From the NCBI RefSeq assembly GCF_001570585.1, contig NZ_BBXF01000001.1, positions 1,047,691 to 1,111,690 of the forward strand: a DNA stretch of 64,000 bases, read 5' to 3'. A program made the translations under genes and the position numbers. Below, piece after piece: positions 58,121 to 64,000 of this stretch (position 1 is its first letter; every line of letters begins with the position of its first letter). The notes beneath the pieces were generated by a model that ran no database searches, was not told the origin of the DNA, and saw only the letters and a program-made list of their open reading frames with translations. Source of the DNA: Herbidospora daliensis (GTDB lineage: Bacteria > Actinomycetota > Actinomycetes > Streptosporangiales > Streptosporangiaceae).

Positions 58121-59283
58121 GAGCGGGCCAGGGACCGGGAGATGATCAGCCGCTGGATGTCGGAGGTGCCCTCTTCGAGCTCCTCCAGTTTGGCGTCGCG
58201 CAGCCACTTCTCCACGAGGAACTCGCGCGAGTAGCCCCATCCGCCGAACGTCTGCATCGCCGCCCACGCGCACCACACCGCGTTCTCCGACGCCGTCAGC
58301 TTGGCGATGGCGGCCTCCTCGGTGATGGAATGGCCGAGGTCGTGGAGGTCGGCGGCCCGGCGGGTGAGCAGCGCCGACACGTCGGTCCTGGCGGCCATGT
58401 CGGCGAGCCGGAACGCCACCGCCTGGTGGCCGATGATGGGCGTGCCGAACTGCTCTCTCTCCTTCGCGTACGCCAGCGACGCGTCCAGAGCGGCGCGCGA
58501 CAACCCCGTGCAGGCGGCGGCGATGAGGACCCGGGAGGCGTCGAAGGTCCGCATGAGCCCCCGGAACCCCTGCCCTTCGTCGCCGAGCCGGTCGGACACC
58601 GGCACGCGCACCCCGTCGAGGAAGAGCTCCGCGCATGCGATGCCGCGCTGGCCCATCTTCGGCATCGGCGACCCGACCGTGAAGCCGGGTGCGTCGCGGT
58701 GGACGACGAAGGCCGTCACCCCTTTGGCGCGGGTGCCGGGCGCGACCGTCGCGAAGACGACGAACCATTCGGCGAACGGCGCGTTGGAGATCCACGTCTT
58801 CTGGCCGGTCAGCACGTAGTGGTCGCCGTCGCGTTCGGCCCGGGTGGTGATGGCGGCCGCGTCGGAGCCGACGCCGGGCTCGGTCGTGGCCAGCGCGGTC
58901 AGCGGCGGGTCGTCACCGGTCAGCGGCGCGAGCAGCCGTTCCTGCTGCTCCCGGGTGCCGAGTTCGAGCACCGGCGAGGCGAAGAAGCCCCCGGACGTGA
59001 TCAGGTTCCCGATGGAGATGTCTCCGTGGCACAGCTCCTCCTGCACGAGGCACTGGGTGACCAGGTCGGTGACCCCGCCCCCGCCGAACTCCTCGGGGAT
59101 CATGAACGACGTCAGCCCGGCCCGCGCCGCCTTCGCCCAGATCTCCCGGGGGAACACGTGATCGCCCTCGTCGACCTCGCGGGCCCGGGGCCGGATCTCC
59201 TCGGCGGCGAACCGTCGGGCCAGCGCGACGACGTCGGCCTGCTCCGGGCTCAGCTCACGGCCGAGACGCGGGACTCTGGACAT
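58117..59283 (-). CDS. Acyl-CoA dehydrogenase
   Basis: A 388-residue FAD enzyme of the acyl-CoA dehydrogenase family. N-terminal helices, then the flavin/substrate region ALATTEPGVGSDAAAI, KTWISNAPFAEWFVVFA, and the C-terminal helical domain with QTFGGWGYSREFLVEKWLRDAKL; the catalytic Glu is in ELEEGTSDIQR. It introduces an alpha,beta double bond into an acyl-CoA, passing electrons to ETF. Substrate length is unknown; the operon suggests a short branched or aromatic acyl-CoA. The start overlaps the EamA gene's 3' end by 34 bp. Confidence 0.94.
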   Translation of the reverse strand: MSRVPRLGRELSPEQADVVALARRFAAEEIRPRAREVDEGDHVFPREIWAKAARAGLTSFMIPEEFGGGGVTDLVTQCLVQEELCHGDISIGNLITSGGFFASPVLELGTREQQERLLAPLTGDDPPLTALATTEPGVGSDAAAITTRAERDGDHYVLTGQKTWISNAPFAEWFVVFATVAPGTRAKGVTAFVVHRDAPGFTVGSPMPKMGQRGIACAELFLDGVRVPVSDRLGDEGQGFRGLMRTFDASRVLIAAACTGLSRAALDASLAYAKEREQFGTPIIGHQAVAFRLADMAARTDVSALLTRRAADLHDLGHSITEEAAIAKLTASENAVWCAWAAMQTFGGWGYSREFLVEKWLRDAKLEELEEGTSDIQRLIISRSLARS

Positions 59284-60293
59284 GGTCTCTCCTCGGGTAC
59301 GGGCCGGGCCACGATCCCCATGGCGGCCAGCATGCAGCCGCCCCCGACGAGGACGGTCCAGGTGAGCGGCTCGCCGTACAGGACGGCGGCGAACGCGGTC
59401 GCCCACACGGGCTCGACCGCGATGACGACGGCGGCGGCGGTCGGCGGCACGTGCGCCTGCGCCCACGTCTGGGCGAGAAACGTGCCGGCCCCGGCGACGG
59501 TGGCGAGGTAGACCACCCCGGTCCAGTCGACCGCGCTGTCGGGCAGCGCGATCCCGTCGGGCGCGGCGGCGACGGTCATCACGACGGCCAGCGTGAGGAT
59601 CTGCACCACGGAGAGCGCATAGGCGTCTTGCGGCCGTGACCACTTCCCGAGGGCGACCAGATGGACGGCGTACAACGCCGCTGACACGGCGGTCAGCGCG
59701 ACCGCGCCGGCGGGTGCGCTGGCGGGCCCGCTGAGCAGACTGAACGAGGCGGTGCCGACAGTGGCGAGCCCGACGGCCGCCCAGGTCGACCGGCCGACCC
59801 GCGTCTTCAGCCAGACCAGCGCGATCAGCGGCGTCATGACGAGATAGGAGCCGGTGACGAACCCGGAGACCGACGAGGGGAGCTCGGCCAGCCCGATGGT
59901 CTGCAACGTCAGCGCGACCCCGTAGACGAGCCCGAGGAGCGCCCCGACCGCCCACAGACGGGCGGGCAGGTTGCGCAGCGCCTTCGGCCGGATGGCGACG
60001 AGGACCACGACGGCGATCCCGAACCGCGCGGCGTAGAGGTCGGCGATAGGCAGGCGGGCGACGAGATCCTTGGTCAGCGGGAACGTCGATCCCCAGATGG
60101 CGGTGACCGAAACGAGCGCCAGCACCCCCAGGTGATAGTGACGCCTGCCGGATGACCCGGGCGGACTTGGGAGGCCCCCACCGGTCGCGGACGTATTGGT
60201 CGCTTCAGGGTGGGCGCGCGCGGTTGCGGGCACCGTCGCAACAACCTCAGTCGGCACCGAAAGCGGCACCGAGTGCTGGTCGCCGGTTGTCAT
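59250..60293 (-). CDS. EamA (DMT) family transporter
   Basis: A 347-residue permease with ten hydrophobic segments (about residues 55-330) in two EamA repeats: SVTAIWGSTFPLTKDLV and AALYAVHLVALGKWSRPQDAY mark the start and middle, and AVVIAVEPVWATAFAAVLYGEPL is the diagnostic end of the second repeat. The ~50-residue N-terminal tail is hydrophilic and unlike typical members. Members export or import amino acids, metabolites or nucleotide sugars. Its position in the catabolic operon suggests substrate uptake or export of a toxic intermediate. Its ATG overlaps the amidohydrolase stop. Confidence 0.92.
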   Translation of the reverse strand: MTTGDQHSVPLSVPTEVVATVPATARAHPEATNTSATGGGLPSPPGSSGRRHYHLGVLALVSVTAIWGSTFPLTKDLVARLPIADLYAARFGIAVVVLVAIRPKALRNLPARLWAVGALLGLVYGVALTLQTIGLAELPSSVSGFVTGSYLVMTPLIALVWLKTRVGRSTWAAVGLATVGTASFSLLSGPASAPAGAVALTAVSAALYAVHLVALGKWSRPQDAYALSVVQILTLAVVMTVAAAPDGIALPDSAVDWTGVVYLATVAGAGTFLAQTWAQAHVPPTAAAVVIAVEPVWATAFAAVLYGEPLTWTVLVGGGCMLAAMGIVARPVPEERPCPESRVSAVS

Positions 60294-61513
60294 GAGGCGG
60301 CCCGCAGGGTGTTCTCGACCACCTCGCCGCCCTTCATCACGAAGGCCACGTCGGCGAACTTCGTGATGTCGAGCTCTCCCGGCACCGCGACCAGGTCGGC
60401 GTACAGGCCAGGAGCGATGGAGCCGACCCGGTCAGCCCATCCCATGCACTCGGCGCTGGTCAGCGTCGCGGCTTTCAGTGCCTGGATCGGGGTGAGGCCG
60501 TGCTCGACCATGGTGGCCAGTTGCCGCCCCTGCAAACCGTGGGGGAAGCCGCCCGCGTCGGTGCCGAAGCCGATCTTCACCCCGGCCCGCACCGCCTTGC
60601 GGAAGCCCTCGCGCTGGGCCTCGGCGGTCTCGTCGTTCTTGCGGAGTTGTTCGGCGTCGTAGCCCTGCGACGGGCCCGTCTCTCGGATCCAGTCGGCCCA
60701 CCAGATGTCGGCCGACAGGTAGGTCCCGTGGGCGGCCATCAGGTCGGCGGCCTCGTCGTCGAGGAAGCAGGCGTGCTCGATCGACCGCACGCCGGCGCGC
60801 ACCGCCCGTTTGATGCCCTCGGTGCCGTGGGCGTGGGCGGCGACGTAGCGGCCGTACCAGGACGCCTCCTCGACGGCGGCGCGCATCTGGGCCTCGGTCA
60901 GCTCGGGCGCGCCGGGCACGGTGCCGTTGGCCAGCACCGCGCCGGTGGCGATCAGCTTGATCAGGTCGGCCCCGTGGAAGACGATCTCGCGGACCCGCTC
61001 CCTGATGTCGTCCACGGAACGCGTCTCGCCGAACCGGAACTCCTTGGGCACCTCGACGTCGGGGGCGAATCCGGTCAGCATCCCGCCACCGCCGCGAACC
61101 GTCACATAGGCCCCGGCGACGGCCATGCGCGGGCCGAGGACGTGCCCGGCGTCGATGGCGTCGCGCAGCGCCACGTCGACGAACGCCCGGAACGTGCCGA
61201 CGTCGCGCACGGTGGTGAAGCCGGCGAGCAGCGTGTCGCGGGCGTTGGGGATGGACGCGAACGCCTGCCGGGCGGCGCTGTGCTTGAGCTCCTGGGCGTA
61301 GTCGCCGCACGCCGCCACCCCGACGAGATGGGTGTGCAGGTCGATCAGCCCGGGGGCCACGGTGACGTCGCCGAGGTCAACAACCTCTCCGTCGAACCCG
61401 GCGGCCGGACCGGTCGAGACGATCCGGTCGCCCTCGATGACGATGAGCTGATCGGTCAGCACCCGCTCGCCCACGACGTCGACGAGCCGGGCGCACCGCA
61501 CCGCTCTGGTCAC
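60290..61513 (-). CDS. Amidohydrolase family protein (Xaa-Pro dipeptidase/imidazolonepropionase-like)
   Basis: A 407-residue metal-dependent hydrolase. Metal-site residues appear in the usual order: DLHTHL (two His), a Lys candidate in IKLIATGA, HAHG, IEHACF and the late GFGTDAGGF Asp. This is the subtype including Xaa-Pro dipeptidases and organophosphate prolidases (Sgx9260-type). It starts at a GTG preceded by GGAGGGGAGG. As first gene of the operon, just downstream of the TGAGT-N4-ACTCA operator, it is probably the entry enzyme that frees an amino acid from a cyclic or N-blocked substrate. Confidence 0.92.
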   Translation of the reverse strand: MTRAVRCARLVDVVGERVLTDQLIVIEGDRIVSTGPAAGFDGEVVDLGDVTVAPGLIDLHTHLVGVAACGDYAQELKHSAARQAFASIPNARDTLLAGFTTVRDVGTFRAFVDVALRDAIDAGHVLGPRMAVAGAYVTVRGGGGMLTGFAPDVEVPKEFRFGETRSVDDIRERVREIVFHGADLIKLIATGAVLANGTVPGAPELTEAQMRAAVEEASWYGRYVAAHAHGTEGIKRAVRAGVRSIEHACFLDDEAADLMAAHGTYLSADIWWADWIRETGPSQGYDAEQLRKNDETAEAQREGFRKAVRAGVKIGFGTDAGGFPHGLQGRQLATMVEHGLTPIQALKAATLTSAECMGWADRVGSIAPGLYADLVAVPGELDITKFADVAFVMKGGEVVENTLRAAS

Positions 61514-61535
61514 CGGTCCTCCCCTCCTGTTTTAC

Positions 61536-61549
61536 TGAGTCGCTACTCA
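61536..61549. promoter_or_regulatory. TetR-type operator between the catabolic operon and the S9 peptidase gene
   Basis: TGAGT (61536-61540), CGCT, ACTCA (61545-61549): a perfect 5-4-5 inverted repeat in the 75-bp divergent gap. The pattern resembles operators of acyl-CoA-responsive TetR regulators such as FadR/PsrA types. On the minus strand it sits about 25 nt upstream of the operon's GTG. Confidence 0.6.
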
Positions 61550-61588
61550 AACACAGCAGGGTTTACCTTGGCAATAACGGGAGCGGCG

Positions 61589-63373
61589 ATGCAACCGAAG
61601 GACCTGGCGACCGACCGTCTGCTCACCGAACTGGCCGTCTCGCCCGACGGCCGCCACGTCGCCGTCGTCGAACGCCGCGTCGTCGCCGGCCGCGAACGCC
61701 ACCGCCTCCTGCTGGTCCCGACGACCGGCGGCCGGCCCAGAGTCCTCACCGCCGAGGCGTCCGCGCCGTCGTTCTCTCCTTCGGGCACGTCCATCGCCTA
61801 CCTGCACAAGAACCAGGTCCGTGTACGCCCCCTCGCCGGCGGCCCCGCCCGCACGGTGACGGCGTTCAAACGGGGCGTCGTGGAGTTCGCCTGGCTCGAC
61901 GACACCCGCTTCGCCGTGCTGGCCCCCGACGACGAGTCGCCCGTGATGCGCGGCGACGTCGCCCGCGTCGTCCGCCGCCTCGACTGGCGCGAGGAGGGCC
62001 ACGGCCTGCGCCTCCATCCGACCCACGTCCACGTGGTGGGCGACGAGGTGACGCGACTGACGCGGGGCGACTGGTGGGCGTCGTGCCTGCGCGTCCGCGG
62101 AGAGAAGATCGGTTTCATCGCCGACCGGGGCGACGACCGCGACCCGAACCCGCAGGTCCACGAGGTGACCCTGGCGGGCGAGCTGACCCAGCGCACCAGC
62201 CTGAAAGGCCCGGTCGTGCGCTTCACCTACACCGAGGACGGCGACGTCGTCGCGGTCGCGCCCCCGGTCCGCCGCCCCACCGACTGGGACCCGGAGACCG
62301 TCTGGCACGAGGACGCTCCGCTCACCGCCCACCTCGACAGGTTCGCCGGCCAGGCCCCCACCACCGACGAACGCCTGACGGTCGTCTGCGACGACGGCCG
62401 CGAATACGCCCGCGACCTGCGAACCGGCCGCGACCTGACTCCAAGGGAACTCGACCCGGTGGTGCACGCCCTGGCAGAAGGCGGCGGCGTCGTGTGCGCC
62501 ATCGCGTCGTTCGGCGGCGCGGCCCGCCCCGACCTCTACCGCCTCGACCCGCTCGAACGCCTCATGTCATCGGGCTCGGCCTGGCTGGCCGACCACCCAG
62601 CCCCCGTCGAACGCGAAATGGAGATCGAGGGCATCCAGGTCTTCCTCACGGCCCCGCCCGGCACCGACCTCGACACCGCCCGCGGCCTCCCCACGGTGCT
62701 GGCCCTGCACGGCGGCCCGGCCTGGGCCTGGCCGGTCGCCCCCGACTCCGACGCGCTGCTGCTGGCGTCGGCGGGCTACCTGGTCGTCCGCCCCAACATC
62801 CGCGGCTCCTTCCACCGGGGCCGCGCGTGGGGCGACGCGCTCGGCGCGGACTGGGGCGGCCCGGACGCCGACGACTGCCACACCGTCGTCGACCACCTGA
62901 CGGAGTCGGGCCTGGCCGGGAAACTGGCCTGCTACGGCAACTCCTACGGCGGCTTCCTGGTCAACTGGCTCATCGGCGTCAGCGACCGCTTCGCCGCGGC
63001 CATCAGCCAGAACGGGGTGACGAACCAGGTGTCGGGTTTCGCCGCCTGCGACCTCGGAGCCGTCTACGACGTGGACTCGGGCCTGGGCGACACCTGGACG
63101 GAAGAGGGGGTGGCCCACCTCTGGAAGATCAGCCCCCTGCGCAACGTCGCGAGGATCACCACGCCGCTGCTGCTCCTGCAGGGAGAACAGGACTTTCGCT
63201 GCCCGCCGTCGGACGCCGAGCAGATGTTCGTCGCGTTGCGACGGTTGAGGAGGGATGTGGAGTACGTCCTCTATCCGGACTCGGGCCACTCGATGACCCA
63301 CGACGCCCGCCTGGATCGACGCGTCGACCGCTCAGAGAGGATGCTCCACTGGCTCAACCGCCACCTGCGCTGA
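61589..63373 (+). CDS. S9 family peptidase (prolyl oligopeptidase-like)
   Basis: A 594-residue serine peptidase. N-terminal propeller (1 to about 340; SPDGRHVAVVERR, SPSGTSIAYLHK), then an alpha/beta-hydrolase domain with LHGGPAWAW, the nucleophile in GNSYGGFL (S452), Asp in QGEQDFRCP and His in DSGHSMTH. No signal peptide, so cytosolic. It is divergent from the six-gene operon and shares its TGAGT-N4-ACTCA operator, suggesting it liberates N-terminal peptides or amino acids feeding that pathway. The ATG is preceded by GGGAG. Confidence 0.93.
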   Translation: MQPKDLATDRLLTELAVSPDGRHVAVVERRVVAGRERHRLLLVPTTGGRPRVLTAEASAPSFSPSGTSIAYLHKNQVRVRPLAGGPARTVTAFKRGVVEFAWLDDTRFAVLAPDDESPVMRGDVARVVRRLDWREEGHGLRLHPTHVHVVGDEVTRLTRGDWWASCLRVRGEKIGFIADRGDDRDPNPQVHEVTLAGELTQRTSLKGPVVRFTYTEDGDVVAVAPPVRRPTDWDPETVWHEDAPLTAHLDRFAGQAPTTDERLTVVCDDGREYARDLRTGRDLTPRELDPVVHALAEGGGVVCAIASFGGAARPDLYRLDPLERLMSSGSAWLADHPAPVEREMEIEGIQVFLTAPPGTDLDTARGLPTVLALHGGPAWAWPVAPDSDALLLASAGYLVVRPNIRGSFHRGRAWGDALGADWGGPDADDCHTVVDHLTESGLAGKLACYGNSYGGFLVNWLIGVSDRFAAAISQNGVTNQVSGFAACDLGAVYDVDSGLGDTWTEEGVAHLWKISPLRNVARITTPLLLLQGEQDFRCPPSDAEQMFVALRRLRRDVEYVLYPDSGHSMTHDARLDRRVDRSERMLHWLNRHLR

Positions 63374-63378
63374 GAACG

Positions 63379-64000
63379 CTAGACGAAGAGCTCAGCCGCG
63401 TCGTCGATGAAGGCCGCGCGCCTCACCCACTCGAGGATCTGGGTGGAGTCGGTGCACTCGGTCACCATCTCGCGCTGGACATCGTCGAGGGTCACCCCGC
63501 GCACGTCGAGGACGGCGAGCAGCGACTTGATCTCACCCTGGGTCTCCCCCACGGCGACGCCCTTGCCGAAGTGCTCCTTGGCGAACGGGCTGTACACGGG
63601 CCATTCGGTGGTCACGATCTCCTCCAGTTTGGTTCGGAGCGCTTCGGCGACGATGTTGTAGGCGTGTTCATAGTAGAACGCAGAGTGAGGACGGGGCATG
63701 TCCGCGAAGCCCCGCACGATCCCCAGAGCCACCTCGGGATCCTGGCCGTGGGCCATGAGCGACAGGGCGGCCAGGTGCGGGGCCTCGGGTACCTGCCGCC
63801 GGCCGACCACGGGGATGCGGTCAGGGCCGATGGCGATCGGATCGATGTGGAAGGTGTCGAGTTCGGTGGCGATCCGGCCGGCCGCCCATCCCGCCGTGTT
63901 CTGGTCGGGGCAGATGACCACCACCCAGACGGGACAGCTGTAGTGGAGCCACGTGGCCGCGACGTAGCGGGGTAGCTGCGGACGCTTCTCCGCGCTGGCG
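63379..64000 (-). CDS. Actinobacterial Rpn/PD-(D/E)XK nuclease-like hypothetical protein (5' end beyond window)
   Basis: The visible part is 206 codons and remains open to the right edge, so the start lies outside the window. The upstream codons read YVAATWLHYSCPVWVVVICPDQN, continuous with the rest. The sequence (IAIGPDRIPVV, HGQDPEVALGIV, and the C-terminal LLAVLDVRGVTLDD...WVRRAAFIDD) matches a large actinomycete family in which a PD-(D/E)XK/Rpn-like domain precedes a GEAKGE-type charged linker. The function is unknown; a DNA-cleavage or recombination-related role is inferred from the fold only. It converges on the S9 gene with a 5-bp gap. Confidence 0.75.
   Translation of the reverse strand, partial: ASAEKRPQLPRYVAATWLHYSCPVWVVVICPDQNTAGWAAGRIATELDTFHIDPIAIGPDRIPVVGRRQVPEAPHLAALSLMAHGQDPEVALGIVRGFADMPRPHSAFYYEHAYNIVAEALRTKLEEIVTTEWPVYSPFAKEHFGKGVAVGETQGEIKSLLAVLDVRGVTLDDVQREMVTECTDSTQILEWVRRAAFIDDAAELFV

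Noticed and set aside
45611-63373. Specialised-metabolite (natural-product) gene cluster.
   Set aside because: The monooxygenase, acyl-CoA and ThDP enzymes could suggest one, but there is no PKS, NRPS, terpene, RiPP or other core synthase; a catabolic reading fits better.

Overview
The window is GC-rich, gene-dense DNA from a filamentous actinobacterium. The gene set is chromosomal core rather than plasmid or phage: SepH, the dUTPase/DUF3710/OB-fold/DUF3159 block, DUF4193, a [2Fe-2S]-type ferrochelatase, the RNase HI-phosphatase fusion next to the C4 zinc-ribbon and Nif3 proteins, and an F420-type nitroreductase. A member of the Streptosporangiales (Streptosporangium/Nonomuraea-like) is my best guess, but this is an inference from gene content. 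I see no insertion sequence, prophage, CRISPR array, tRNA or rRNA. One structured RNA, RNase P RNA (rnpB), lies on the minus strand at about 41622-42020.

Layout. 1-12 kb: end of a TrkA-type gene, then a minus-strand housekeeping run (DUF3159, OB-fold, DUF3710, dut, AI-2E transporter, valS), DUF4235, otsA, an EcsC-like protein, DUF4193 and an OmpR-type two-component pair. 12-24 kb: inositol-phosphatase family enzyme, S9 peptidase, hemH/cpfC, lytic transglycosylase, an MFS plus aldonolactone-oxidase pair, sepH, and two bacterial-PH-domain membrane proteins. 24-32 kb: PEBP lipoprotein, proline-rich membrane protein, SulP-carbonic anhydrase fusion, epimerase, and a sigma-like single-pass membrane protein. 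32-42 kb: several small regulatory units, namely a cupin/MarR pair, a SoxR unit with a textbook MerR-type promoter, and a NarL two-component operon, followed by a CGNR regulator, a quinone-oxidoreductase-like MDR protein and rnpB. 42-46 kb: GNAT, RNase HI-phosphatase, zinc ribbon, Nif3.

45-63 kb is the metabolically most distinctive part. A plus-strand run encodes a Baeyer-Villiger-type monooxygenase, an M19 dipeptidase, an M20 peptidase and a GNAT protein. An acyl-CoA synthetase, an orphan histidine kinase and a TetR regulator follow. Then comes a six-gene minus-strand operon in which every junction overlaps: amidohydrolase, EamA transporter, acyl-CoA dehydrogenase, ThDP decarboxylase, Glu/Leu/Phe/Val dehydrogenase and ADP-forming-type acyl-CoA ligase. 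An S9 peptidase diverges from it across a TGAGT-N4-ACTCA operator. Read together, these genes suggest uptake-independent breakdown of peptides or N-blocked amino acids to an amino acid, then to a 2-oxo acid, a decarboxylated product, an acyl-CoA and an enoyl-CoA. The substrate is unknown to me.

Two architectural themes recur. Many first genes have a TANNNT -10 hexamer placed 6-8 nt before the start codon, which implies leaderless mRNAs. Most convergent gene pairs overlap at their 3' ends (4-39 bp), often sharing a CTA(G/A) stop. The last gene (63379 to the right edge) is cut by the window end.
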